Program-made: the position numbers and the translations under genes
From: DATKRB01 sp035532415
GTDB lineage: Bacteria > Actinomycetota > Acidimicrobiia > Acidimicrobiales > RAAP-2
DNA length: 64,000 bases
Direction: 5' to 3'
Assembly (NCBI GenBank): GCA_035532415.1
Contig: DATKRB010000055.1
Location: forward strand, 36,160 to 100,159
The notes under the pieces: model-generated
Seen by the model: only the letters and a program-made list of their open reading frames with translations
Told to the model about the DNA's origin: nothing
The model's database searches: none
Part shown: positions 1 through 7,913 of the stretch, piece by piece
Layout of the letters: each line of letters opens with the position of its first letter
Numbering within the stretch: position 1 is the stretch's first letter

Positions 1-1
1 C

Positions 2-487
2 GTGAGCCCGGCCATGATCGACGAGCTCGCGCAGCAGGCGAGAACGCTGGGCCTCACCTCGGTCCAGACCATGGTCGCGCCGTTGGAGCGACTGTCGCTC
101 TCCCCGGACGACTACGACCTGATCGTGTCGAATTACGCCCTGCACCACCTGCGCAACGACGACAAGACCCGGCTCGTGGCGGCAACCTACCGGTGGTTGC
201 GCCCTGGTGGTCGTCTGGTGATCGCGGACATGATGTTCGGTAGAGGCGCCACCCGTGGCGACCGCCAGATCATCGCGTCGAAGGTGCGGACCATGGCCAG
301 GAAGGGATTGCCGGGGTACTGGAGGATCCTCAAGAACTCCTTCCGCTTCATGTTCCGGGTACAGGAACGACCGCTTCCCCAGGACGAGTGGCGCCGCCTC
401 TTGGCGACGGCGGGGTTCGTCGACGTGGAGTCCCAGGCGGTCCGGGCCGAGGCCGGGATCGTCGCTGGTCGCAAGCCCCAGCCGTAG
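2..487 (+). CDS. Class I SAM-dependent methyltransferase, 5'-truncated
   Basis: Only the last ~160 residues are in the window. The frame is open to the left edge, so the GTG at base 2 is probably internal. The visible part starts just after the expected glycine-rich SAM-binding loop. It shows an acceptor-type strand (DLIVSNYALHHL) and a post-motif strand (LRPGGRLVIADM), both typical of UbiE/COQ5-like small-molecule methyltransferases. The substrate cannot be told. It converges on the minus-strand block that ends at 590, with about 100 bp between them. Family is fairly sure; specificity is unknown. Confidence 0.75.
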   Translation: MSPAMIDELAQQARTLGLTSVQTMVAPLERLSLSPDDYDLIVSNYALHHLRNDDKTRLVAATYRWLRPGGRLVIADMMFGRGATRGDRQIIASKVRTMARKGLPGYWRILKNSFRFMFRVQERPLPQDEWRRLLATAGFVDVESQAVRAEAGIVAGRKPQP

Positions 488-523
488 AGCCCGATCGAGA
501 GCAGCGCGATCCACCCCTCCCCG

Positions 524-545
524 AGGACCTGAAGGAACCGGTCCT
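524..545. other. Small hairpin between convergent genes
   Basis: AGGACC (524-529) pairs perfectly with GGTCCT (540-545) across a 10-base loop, in the gap between the methyltransferase stop and the stop of the 590-1834 gene. There is no T-run, so it is at best a weak or factor-dependent terminator. Confidence 0.25.
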
Positions 546-589
546 GCAGGACGAGGTCCACCCATGCCCCGTCAGGCCCTCCGTGCACC

Positions 590-1834
590 TCACCCGCCCA
601 GTGCCGAGGACATGGTGATGAAGTCCCGTACCCACCATGACGCGAAGTACCGCCCCGGCGTCCCGGTCATGTTCGGGAGCAGCTCGGTACCGTTGGCGGG
701 GGTGGCCGGGCCCGTCGGCGTGGCGGGCTGGTACGTGCTGAGGTTGACCCAGTCGGTATTGATGTCGAGCTCCATGGCCCGGACCGCGCCTGCCCGCACG
801 AGCAGGTTGGCCAGGTCGGTGATGTTGAGGCCCGGGCCGCCCACGTACACGAGGGCCCCGTTCGCGGTGATCCCCAGCCCCGAGCGCCAGACGTACACCG
901 CGTTGCCCAATGTCGCACCCCATTGGGTGGTGTCGGCGGAGTTCAACCCCGGAACCGGTTGGCCGTTTTGGACCAGGAGGCTCAGATTCTGGCGCACCGA
1001 TACGACGTTGGGGGTCATGGTCACGTCGCGCCCCCACGCGCCGACCGTCGAGCTGCCGTTGCGGTAGACGACGAAGGAGGCCGCCCCGGGCTGCAGGGGG
1101 ATCACCAACCTCCCGTCGGTGTAGTACCCGCCGTTGGCCGCCGACATGAGGAACCCGGCGTTGAACGCGGCGACCAGGGACCCGGCGGCGGCCGGTTGGA
1201 TCGGAGCGGTGTGGGTATAGGGCCCCCCACCGGGTATCTGGCTGCCCGAGTACAAGGTTGCCTTCAGCAGCTTGGTGTCCATCCAGGCCACCCCGACCAC
1301 GTAGCTCGTGTGGATCGCATCGGGTCGCAAGGTGGTCTCGTAGACCGCAGGAAGCCCGCCGACCCGGCGCCCCGCCGGCGACCACTGGCCCTCGCCGGGG
1401 ACGGCCGGGCTGGCGAAGGGCACGATGGGCGCGGGGGGCGGGAGGTGGGCGGGCCCGGTGCTGACCGCCACCGGCGCGGCACCAGGGCGACGGATCGACC
1501 CGGTTGGGAGCTTTCCACCCACCCTCGGGGCATGGTGGCTGTACCACTCGTTCTCCGCCCAGTTCACGACGCTCGCCGCCCCGTGACCCCGGGCCCACTC
1601 GGCGAAGCGGGCGGGCAGCGAGCTGCCGAGTGCCGGGTTGGTCAGCGCTCCTCCGAGGGAGACGGCGACCCACACGAGGACCCCCACCAGCACCAGGGTG
1701 ACGGCGGCGAGGACCTGCCGGCGGCGGTAGGACCGCTGCCGTCTCCGGTGACGCGGCGGTGTGCCGTGCGGTCGGGGGCCGCGCTCGTCGGCGCCGATCT
1801 CGCGGGAGCGAAGCACCGATCGATCGGCCGTCAT
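590..1834 (-). CDS. Phosphodiester glycosidase (NAGPA-like) domain protein, membrane-anchored
   Basis: This 414-residue protein has a basic N-terminus and one hydrophobic segment at about residues 41-62, so most of it should lie outside the membrane. The C-terminal ~250 residues carry blocks of the NAGPA/phosphodiester glycosidase family: AAFNAGF, GGYYTDGR, LLVQNGQPVPG, and AGAVRAMELDIN near the end. Family members cleave sugar-phosphodiester links or act on cell-surface glycans; the substrate here is unknown. The start at 1834 is chosen because it overlaps the upstream stop as ATGA; a longer frame upstream has arginine/proline-rich, shadow-like composition. It is the last gene of the redox operon, where its role is unclear. 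Confidence 0.75.
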   Translation of the reverse strand: MTADRSVLRSREIGADERGPRPHGTPPRHRRRQRSYRRRQVLAAVTLVLVGVLVWVAVSLGGALTNPALGSSLPARFAEWARGHGAASVVNWAENEWYSHHAPRVGGKLPTGSIRRPGAAPVAVSTGPAHLPPPAPIVPFASPAVPGEGQWSPAGRRVGGLPAVYETTLRPDAIHTSYVVGVAWMDTKLLKATLYSGSQIPGGGPYTHTAPIQPAAAGSLVAAFNAGFLMSAANGGYYTDGRLVIPLQPGAASFVVYRNGSSTVGAWGRDVTMTPNVVSVRQNLSLLVQNGQPVPGLNSADTTQWGATLGNAVYVWRSGLGITANGALVYVGGPGLNITDLANLLVRAGAVRAMELDINTDWVNLSTYQPATPTGPATPANGTELLPNMTGTPGRYFASWWVRDFITMSSALGG

Positions 1835-2487
1835 CCGTGCACCGGATAGCCCGACGCCAACCACGCTCCGACCCGGGGCACCACGAGGACGGCCAGCACG
1901 AAACCGAAGGCCAGGCTCACGGCGATGGCCCACTGGCGCAGCCCGGCCCCGTCCACCTGGCGCCGGGTCCGCCGGACCCAGTCGCGAGGCGCCAGTCGCG
2001 CCGTGTCGAGCAGGTGGCCCAGCACGTGCACGGCCATGGCGCCAAGCCACACGACGAAGGTGGCCTTGTGCAGGAACAGCATCTGTGAGCGCCACGCCGT
2101 AGGCCCGAGCAGCAGGACGATCCCGGTCGCGAACACGGCGAGCGTCAGGGTGACGACGATCGGACCGAGCAGGCGGAGGATGGCCGGCGGCGGCCCTTTG
2201 CGGCGGTACTCGGGGGAGCCGAGATAGTACCGGCCGAATCGCCACATGGTGCTGCCCATCTTGAGGAGCACCGGCGGCACGAGCAGCATGCCGATGAAGA
2301 CGTGTGGGGTGATCAACGTCCGGATCTGCAGGACCGTCACCCCTTCGGCGGCGAGCAGGACCAGGAGCACGGCGGCCGTGGAGCCGGTGAGCCGGGCGTT
2401 GCCCTCGACGCCGGTCCGCCGCCGGCGCCGCCCCCGCGGTCCTTGGACGCCGAGTCCCGGGCGACTTTCGGGGTAGCGGGTGCTCAT
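1831..2487 (-). CDS. Integral membrane protein, cytochrome b561-like
   Basis: The 218-residue protein has four or five membrane helices at about 35-52, 60-80, 105-128, 140-160 and 185-203. Histidines lie in or next to helices (H62, H140, H154, H158), in segments such as LHKATFVVWLGAMAVHVLGH. This is the kind of arrangement that binds b-type heme in small cytochrome b561/DUF4405-like proteins; heme binding is inferred. The start at 2487 (MSTRYPES) was preferred over one 30 codons upstream because the longer form would overlap the ferredoxin gene by 65 bp. It lies downstream of NuoF-like and ferredoxin genes and could take electrons from them. Confidence 0.6.
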   Translation of the reverse strand: MSTRYPESRPGLGVQGPRGRRRRRTGVEGNARLTGSTAAVLLVLLAAEGVTVLQIRTLITPHVFIGMLLVPPVLLKMGSTMWRFGRYYLGSPEYRRKGPPPAILRLLGPIVVTLTLAVFATGIVLLLGPTAWRSQMLFLHKATFVVWLGAMAVHVLGHLLDTARLAPRDWVRRTRRQVDGAGLRQWAIAVSLAFGFVLAVLVVPRVGAWLASGYPVHG

Positions 2488-2512
2488 CGATCCGATCGCC
2501 CGGTCGTCGGGA

Positions 2513-2728
2513 TCACTGGCGACGCTCCAGAAGGTGCAGGGCCAACCGGGGACAGGAGAGGACGGCGCGCCGAGCATGCTCCAGCTGCGAAACGGGGATG
2601 TCGCCGCCGTCGACGATCGGATAGCCCCAGGGATCCATGGCGATCCGCTCGGGAAAGAGCTCGGCGCAGAGCCCGCGACCGTCGCAGGACGTGGGGTCGA
2701 TCACGAGCGACACATGCCACCTCACCAT
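2513..2728 (-). CDS. Ferredoxin, single cluster, probably [3Fe-4S]
   Basis: A 71-residue protein with the pattern C15-x5-C21 (SCDGRGLC) and C59-P near the C-terminus. Three cysteines in this spacing are typical of small actinobacterial [3Fe-4S] ferredoxins that serve P450s or other oxidoreductases. The ATG at 2728 overlaps the end of the NuoF-like gene by 7 bp, which supports this start over a longer one upstream. In the cytoplasm it could pass electrons from the NuoF-like protein to the membrane heme proteins encoded on either side. Confidence 0.85.
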   Translation of the reverse strand: MVRWHVSLVIDPTSCDGRGLCAELFPERIAMDPWGYPIVDGGDIPVSQLEHARRAVLSCPRLALHLLERRQ

Positions 2729-4062
2729 GCCCGGAGCTCCCGTACCCTCGTGCGGGCAGAGCGCGAAGCCGGCAACGGCAGGAAGCCCCGCGCGCCGGTC
2801 ATCTGGCACGGCCCGTGGCGCAGGTGCGTGGCGACCTCGTCACCGAACACCGAGCACGCGCTCAGCACGAAGCGGGCGACCCCGTCGGGGTGACGGCATG
2901 CTCCTCGCCCCTCCACCAGGGCGCAGAGCTCGCGAATGCGTTCCACGCTGGCGCCCGGCGACCTCGGGCGGAAGGCGAGCGCCTCGGCCGCCTCGGCGAG
3001 CGCCCCCAGGCCGTGCACGCACGGCCCGCACTGCCCGGCCCCCTGTTGCTCCATGTACCGCACCACGCGAGCCATCTCGGCGAGCGGGCACACCGAACGG
3101 GGGAGGAGGGCGACCACCCCGGCGCCGAGGGAGGACCGGCGATGTCGGGCGGACGTCTCGGTCAGGTCGAGCTCGAGCAGCGTCGACATCGAAACCCAGC
3201 CGCCGCCGTAGCCGCCGAGAAGGGCTCCCCGGTACTCGCTCGCCGTTCCGGACGACAACCCCAGCACGTCCCGGAGGGGAGCCCCGAGCGGCGCCTCCAC
3301 CACAGTGGGCTCCTCGGAACGGCCCGTCACGGTCAGGAGCATGGTGCCCGGAGCTCGATCGGTGCCCAGGGAGCGGAACCACGGTGCACCGAGCCGGGCG
3401 ATCAGGGCGACATGGGCCAGGGTCTCGACGTTCTGCACCAGTGTGGGCCGGCCCCCGACGCCCCGCTCACGGACCGGCTGCAGCCCGACGAAGGACGGCA
3501 CGGCATCGTGTCTGCCGTCCAGCGCGCTCACCACGGCCGATTCCTGCCCGGCGAGGAAGGCGTCGGGGGCGTCGACCACCTCGATCTCCACCGGGTCCAA
3601 CCCGTGGTGGCGACGCGCCGCCACGGCTCGTTGCACGCCCGGCACGAGGCCGGCCGGGACGTAGGCGACGACCCGTGTGGCGCCCAGCGCGACGGCGGCG
3701 GAGGTGGCACCGTCGAGCACGAGGTGGGGCAGCCGGGCGAGCAGGAGCGCGTCCTTCATGCTTGCCGGCTCACCCTCGGCGCCATTGGCCACCACCACCG
3801 GTCGCCGTAGGCGTCGGGCGCCCACCGAGCGCCATTTCGTGGCCACGGGGAACCACGCCCCGCCGTGACCGACGAGGCCGCCGGCCTCGAGCTCGTCGAC
3901 CAGGCCACCCCTCAGGCGTCCGAGGTCGAGGGAACCCCAACGGGCGAGATGTTCCCCCAAGCCGACCGGCTCTCCTCCCGCCGGCTCCAACCCGGCCAGG
4001 AGCCGCGGCAACACGCCACCACGCGGACCGCGGGTCTGGCGCGTCCTCACCGGGGTGCTCAC
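2722..4062 (-). CDS. NuoF-like NADH-binding flavoprotein (SLBB / 51-kDa family)
   Basis: The 446-residue protein resembles the NADH/FMN-binding subunit of complex I but stands alone, with no NuoE or NuoG beside it. The FMN/NADH loops are visible: GLVGHGGAWFPVATKW (62-77) and VVVANGAEGEPASMKD (89-104). An SLBB-like region follows, then the iron-sulfur region with C345-x2-C348 and C389 (GRGACRHPDG). The first of the four cysteines found in NuoF is alanine here (A342). Its start overlaps the stop of the ferric-reductase-like gene as ATGA. It probably oxidises NAD(P)H and feeds the adjacent ferredoxin; the acceptor is inferred from context. Confidence 0.82.
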   Translation of the reverse strand: MSTPVRTRQTRGPRGGVLPRLLAGLEPAGGEPVGLGEHLARWGSLDLGRLRGGLVDELEAGGLVGHGGAWFPVATKWRSVGARRLRRPVVVANGAEGEPASMKDALLLARLPHLVLDGATSAAVALGATRVVAYVPAGLVPGVQRAVAARRHHGLDPVEIEVVDAPDAFLAGQESAVVSALDGRHDAVPSFVGLQPVRERGVGGRPTLVQNVETLAHVALIARLGAPWFRSLGTDRAPGTMLLTVTGRSEEPTVVEAPLGAPLRDVLGLSSGTASEYRGALLGGYGGGWVSMSTLLELDLTETSARHRRSSLGAGVVALLPRSVCPLAEMARVVRYMEQQGAGQCGPCVHGLGALAEAAEALAFRPRSPGASVERIRELCALVEGRGACRHPDGVARFVLSACSVFGDEVATHLRHGPCQMTGARGFLPLPASRSARTRVRELRAW

Positions 4063-5210
4063 CGGCCCGAGCCTTCACCGGATCGGCCGGCTGCGGTACC
4101 GGACACGGTACCGGTTACCGCGCCGGTCGCCCGGTCGAGCGCGAGCTGCATCGTGAGGTTCTCCGACACGCCCGATCCACCGACGGTCGCGGCGACGGTC
4201 GAGCCCTCGAGCGAGGTCACGACGCCCTGCTGGACCCCGAAGGTGACCTGGCTCGACGTCATGGACACCCCGCCGTCGACCGCCGGGCCGATGAGGGTCA
4301 CCACGAGCGGCAGGCCATCGCCCTGCACGCGCATGGAGATCACGACCTTCAACAGTCCGGCACCGTCGGGACCCGAGACCGAATAGGTGCCGCTGAGCGC
4401 GCTCGAGAACGTTGTCGCCGGAGCCGATCCCGTCGAACCCGCCGGTGCCGGTGCCGTGGTCGGGGCCGGGCCCGGCGCCCGACCCGACGACGAAGTGGTG
4501 CCGGTGCCCGAGCCCAATTGTGCGAGGAGCGCCGTCGACGTGCCCGCGCGCCGAGCCCAGCCGGGCTGCATCGGTCCGGTGAGCGCGAACACGGTGATCC
4601 CGAGCAGCACGACGGCCCCGCTCGCGGCGGCGCCGACGCGCCGCCCGGGCCGTATGGTGCGGCGGGCCGCCAGGCGCCAGCCGGCCGCACCGACCACGGC
4701 GACGACGCACAGGACGTCGACGGTCAGCGCTCCCGGCAACCTGGTATCGCTCCCGGACCCCAGGCCGTGCACCAGGGCGATGGGCCAGCACGCGTAGGCC
4801 AGCCAGTGCACCCCGCGCCAGGCGCGTACCCCGATCCGCCGGCGCAGCCCGCTGGTGACCGCCACCGTCAGGAGGAGGTCGAAGCCAAACGCGCCGAGCC
4901 CCACCCAGATCGGACGGTACGGAGAGCGGAACGGGATCACCGCATCGGCAATTCCGATCGGCACGTAGCCGTCGGCCACGGTCGTCACCACGTGCACGAC
5001 GACGAGGGCCACGCAGAAGAGCGACAGATTGCGATGCACCGTCTGCGAGAGGAACCGGGGCCAGCGCTCGGAGGTCCATCCCACCGACGAGACGATGCCG
5101 AGGACGAGGGTGGCCGAGAGAAGGATCAGCGAGACGAGACCCGTCGCCCGGGTCAGGTACCAAAGGGCCGTCGTGCCGTGGGGGGCCGCGGCGGCGAGGA
5201 AGGGGTTCAT
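4059..5210 (-). CDS. Ferric-reductase-like transmembrane protein with extracytoplasmic C-terminal domain
   Basis: A 383-residue protein with about six helices (13-41, 57-79, 100-121, 131-150, 160-178, 193-213). Two histidine pairs, H59/H73 in one helix and H135/H148 in another, have the spacing of the bis-heme ferric reductase/NOX/MsrQ fold. After a Ser/Thr/Pro-rich linker, residues ~265-383 form a beta-rich domain I do not recognise; it lacks a clear FMN-binding SGAT motif. Start and stop overlap both neighbours as ATGA, so it is co-translated with ApbE and the NuoF-like protein. It probably carries electrons across the membrane; the final acceptor is unknown. Confidence 0.75.
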   Translation of the reverse strand: MNPFLAAAAPHGTTALWYLTRATGLVSLILLSATLVLGIVSSVGWTSERWPRFLSQTVHRNLSLFCVALVVVHVVTTVADGYVPIGIADAVIPFRSPYRPIWVGLGAFGFDLLLTVAVTSGLRRRIGVRAWRGVHWLAYACWPIALVHGLGSGSDTRLPGALTVDVLCVVAVVGAAGWRLAARRTIRPGRRVGAAASGAVVLLGITVFALTGPMQPGWARRAGTSTALLAQLGSGTGTTSSSGRAPGPAPTTAPAPAGSTGSAPATTFSSALSGTYSVSGPDGAGLLKVVISMRVQGDGLPLVVTLIGPAVDGGVSMTSSQVTFGVQQGVVTSLEGSTVAATVGGSGVSENLTMQLALDRATGAVTGTVSGTAAGRSGEGSGR

Positions 5211-6175
5211 GCGGAGACCTCCATCTCCGCACCCGGTCGGCCGTCCTCGGGCCACCCGGCGACGTAGCGCGCCGCGCCGTCCGTCCCGACGAGCCGCGCC
5301 GGGAGCCGGAGCGACGACAGCCAGGCCAGGGCGTCGGGTCCCTTCACCATGGCGGCCGTGGCCGCCGCGTTGGCCTCGACGCACGTCGCCGCGGCCACCG
5401 AGACGGTCCGCCACGTCACCGTGGCCGGCAGACCACTGGCCGGGTCGATGATGTGGTGGACGACCTCGGAGCCGAGCTTCCACCGGCGGGCTCCGATGCC
5501 GGAGGTTGCCAGCCCACCCGACCGTATGGTCACCGCCTCCGCCGTCCCGGTGGCGGTGCACACGTCGCCCAGGCCGATGGGAAAGCCGCCCGGGGGAGGG
5601 GCCCCGGCGACGGCCACGTCCCCTCCCAAGGACACGAGCACCCCGCAACCGAGGGTCGTGCCCGCCGCTTCGGCCACCCGGTCGGCCGCCAGGGCTTTGG
5701 CGGTGGCGCCCAGGTCGACAAGGGTGCCCTCGGGCAGCCGGACCGTTCCCCTCCCCGGGTCGACCTCGATGCTCCGCCAACCCGGGACCGCTCGGGCGGG
5801 CGGGAGGCGCCCGGGAACGCCCGCCGCGATCGCGGAGAAGTCCCTGTCGTACCCGAGCCGGCACAGCGCCGCCCCGACGGTCGGGTCCAGAGCGCCGTCG
5901 GTCGCCTCCGCCATGCGCATCGCCAATCGGATGGCCTGCAGAAGCTCCGGGCTGACCCGGACCGGACGTCCGCCCGCCCCGTGCAGCCGGGAGATCTCCG
6001 AATCGGCGCGGAAACGGCTGGCGATCCGGTCGATCCGGTCGAGCTCCCGGTGGAGGATCCTCACGGCGGCGACCAGAGCACCGGGGTCCGTGACCATCAC
6101 CTCGGCTCTGGTGCCCAGGGCGGCGGTGCGGTACAGGGCGGGACGGTCCCCGGAGGCCGGGCGGACCAGCTCCAT
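5207..6175 (-). CDS. apbE: FAD:protein FMN transferase
   Basis: The 322-residue protein has the ApbE blocks in order: SRFRADSEISRL (53-64), ALDPTVG (95-101), DLGATAKALAAD (154-165), SLGGD (182-186) and HHIIDPASGLP (240-250). ApbE moves FMN from FAD onto a threonine or serine of target proteins outside the cytoplasm. There is no obvious lipobox at the N-terminus, so its location is uncertain. No protein with a classical FMN-binding (SGAT) domain is encoded in the window, so the target is unclear. It is coupled by ATGA to the ferric-reductase-like gene and by a one-base stop/start overlap to the small gene upstream. Confidence 0.92.
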   Translation of the reverse strand: MELVRPASGDRPALYRTAALGTRAEVMVTDPGALVAAVRILHRELDRIDRIASRFRADSEISRLHGAGGRPVRVSPELLQAIRLAMRMAEATDGALDPTVGAALCRLGYDRDFSAIAAGVPGRLPPARAVPGWRSIEVDPGRGTVRLPEGTLVDLGATAKALAADRVAEAAGTTLGCGVLVSLGGDVAVAGAPPPGGFPIGLGDVCTATGTAEAVTIRSGGLATSGIGARRWKLGSEVVHHIIDPASGLPATVTWRTVSVAAATCVEANAAATAAMVKGPDALAWLSSLRLPARLVGTDGAARYVAGWPEDGRPGAEMEVSA

Positions 6176-6507
6176 CAGCTGGCCCCACTCGTCACCGGCG
6201 CCGGCGCGCGGGTACGGGCGGGCGGGCTGGTGGGCGGCGTCAGAGCCGACGACGACGCGGGCGAGGAGCTTCCCGGCGTGGTCGGACCGGACGACCCTTG
6301 GGAGGCGGCCGGCGTCTGCGTCGCCGGCACGCTGGCATGATGGCCCGGGAGGGCCTTGCTGACGTACAGCCCGAGAACGCCGACGGCGGCGACGACGCCG
6401 ACCCCGATGCTCTTCGTGATCGAACCCACCCGGACGAGGGACGCGTCACGGCGGCCCAGCGCGAAACGCTCGCGTGCCCCGGGAGGTTCGTGGCGGATGG
6501 GGGTCAC
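6175..6507 (-). CDS. Small anchored protein with Pro/Ser/Thr-rich tail
   Basis: A 110-residue protein of no recognised family. It has a basic N-terminus, one hydrophobic segment at about residues 30-52 (SIGVGVVAAVGVLGLYVSKA), and a low-complexity Pro/Ser/Thr/Ala tail to the end, which finishes TSGAS. The GTG at 6507 is chosen because TACGCT lies exactly six bases upstream, fitting a leaderless start; an ATG at 6522 is the alternative. It is the first gene of the apbE to NAGPA set, so it may be a membrane tether or partner. The closing SGAS recalls the core of ApbE target sites, but this is weak. Confidence 0.6.
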   Translation of the reverse strand: MTPIRHEPPGARERFALGRRDASLVRVGSITKSIGVGVVAAVGVLGLYVSKALPGHHASVPATQTPAASQGSSGPTTPGSSSPASSSALTPPTSPPARTRAPAPVTSGAS

Positions 6508-6513
6508 CGATCC

Positions 6514-6519
6514 AGCGTA
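6514..6519 (-). promoter_or_regulatory. -10 box (TACGCT), leaderless start of redox operon
   Basis: TACGCT on the minus strand is followed by six bases (GGATCG) and then the GTG at 6507. This is the spacing expected if transcription starts on the first base of the start codon. It would give the apbE/ferric-reductase set its own promoter, separate from the upstream two-component genes. Confidence 0.5.
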
Positions 6520-6572
6520 CAAACCGATCCTGACGACCAGATGACACCGTCCCGCCTGGAGTTAAGAAGCTC

Positions 6573-7913
6573 CTAAAGGCGCCGGGCACCCTCGGCGTCC
6601 GCCCCGCGGCCGGGGCCCGGGACGTCCCCCGGCCCTCCGCCGGCGGCCACCCGCCCGTGCGGGGCCGGCGACGGCTCGCGTCGCGGTGTCCCCCTGCGCC
6701 ACGAGACCTCCATGCGGGCGCCGCCCAACGGTGCCCGGCCGACCGACCAGGTTCCCTGCGTCGCCCGGACGACCGAGTCGGCGATGGCCAGGCCGAGGCC
6801 GGTGCCGCCCGGCGATTCCGTCGCTCGGTGGAACCGATCGAAGATCAACGGGCGCTGGTCGTCCGAGATGCCCGGCCCGGTGTCGTCCACCTGCATCCCG
6901 ACCCGGTTGCCCGAAACCCGGACCCGCACCTCCACCCGGCCGCCGGCTCCCGCGTACTTGCATGCGTTGTCGACCAGGACCCCGGTGAGCCGGTCGATCC
7001 AGTCCGCCGGGGCCTGCACGATCAGCGGACCCTCACCCGTCCCGAAGAATCGCAGCTCGACGCCACGGGTCTCGGCCACCGCCTGAAACCGGTCGGTGCA
7101 TGCGGCGGAGACGGCCGCGAGATCCGAGCTCTCGCCCGGGCGGGTCTCGGCCTGTTCGCCGTCGGCCCGTGCCAACCACATCAGGTCGTCGACGATCCGT
7201 CGGAGACGCCGGCCCTCCCCGGCCACCCGGGTGAGGACGCTCCGGTAGGTCTCGGTGTCCCGGGGACGGCTCAGGGCCAGGTCGACCTCCGCCTCGATGA
7301 CGCTCAGCGGGGTCCGCAACTCGTGTGAGGCGTCGGCGGTGAACGCCGCCTGGCGACGCCGCACCAGCTCGAGGGGCGCGGAGGCCCGCAGGCCGATCGC
7401 CAAGGCACCTCCGAACACGGCTACGAGGAGCGCTATCCCGAAGACGAGCTCGGGAACCCAGAGCACGGCCCGGACGTGCTCGATCTCGGCAACGCTCTGA
7501 CCGGCGACCAGCCAGTCGGACCCGACCTTCACGGCCCGGAACCGGAATTGCGTCTGGCCGACGGGCATCGTGGTCGGGACGGTGCTCCAGCCCCGGCGCG
7601 GCAGGGTCGGAGCGCCGGCGGTCAGTGCCGTGACCGCCCCGCTCGGCGCGACCTTCCAGACGAACGAAGGCGCGTCGTCGATGTCCGAACCCCCGGCGAC
7701 GGTCGGGGAGAACTTGGGATCGCCGGCGGGCAACGTCAGGGCGTTCGCGCCCACGAGCCGCTCGGACAGGCGGACGTCCACCTCGGTCGTGAGCCGATGG
7801 ACCACGACGAGATTGAGAACGACGACGGCGACGACGTAGCACGCCATCACGAGCAGCGTCGCGACGGCCGCGACCTTGGCGGCATGGGATCGGTTGGCTC
7901 GGCCGGCACTCAC
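6573..7913 (-). CDS. Sensor histidine kinase
   Basis: The 446-residue protein has two membrane helices (about 13-38 and 150-176) flanking a ~110-residue extracytoplasmic sensor region with no recognised fold. The kinase core follows: H-box FTADASHELRTPLSV with H197, N-box DNACKYAG, G1 DDTGPGIS, F-box FDRFHR and G2 GGTGLGLAIA. It therefore autophosphorylates and passes phosphate to the regulator encoded just upstream. GTG at 7913 overlaps the regulator's stop as GTGA. Its position before the electron-transfer genes suggests it senses an envelope redox, metal or flavin signal; that is inference. Confidence 0.93.
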   Translation of the reverse strand: MSAGRANRSHAAKVAAVATLLVMACYVVAVVVLNLVVVHRLTTEVDVRLSERLVGANALTLPAGDPKFSPTVAGGSDIDDAPSFVWKVAPSGAVTALTAGAPTLPRRGWSTVPTTMPVGQTQFRFRAVKVGSDWLVAGQSVAEIEHVRAVLWVPELVFGIALLVAVFGGALAIGLRASAPLELVRRRQAAFTADASHELRTPLSVIEAEVDLALSRPRDTETYRSVLTRVAGEGRRLRRIVDDLMWLARADGEQAETRPGESSDLAAVSAACTDRFQAVAETRGVELRFFGTGEGPLIVQAPADWIDRLTGVLVDNACKYAGAGGRVEVRVRVSGNRVGMQVDDTGPGISDDQRPLIFDRFHRATESPGGTGLGLAIADSVVRATQGTWSVGRAPLGGARMEVSWRRGTPRREPSPAPHGRVAAGGGPGDVPGPGRGADAEGARRL

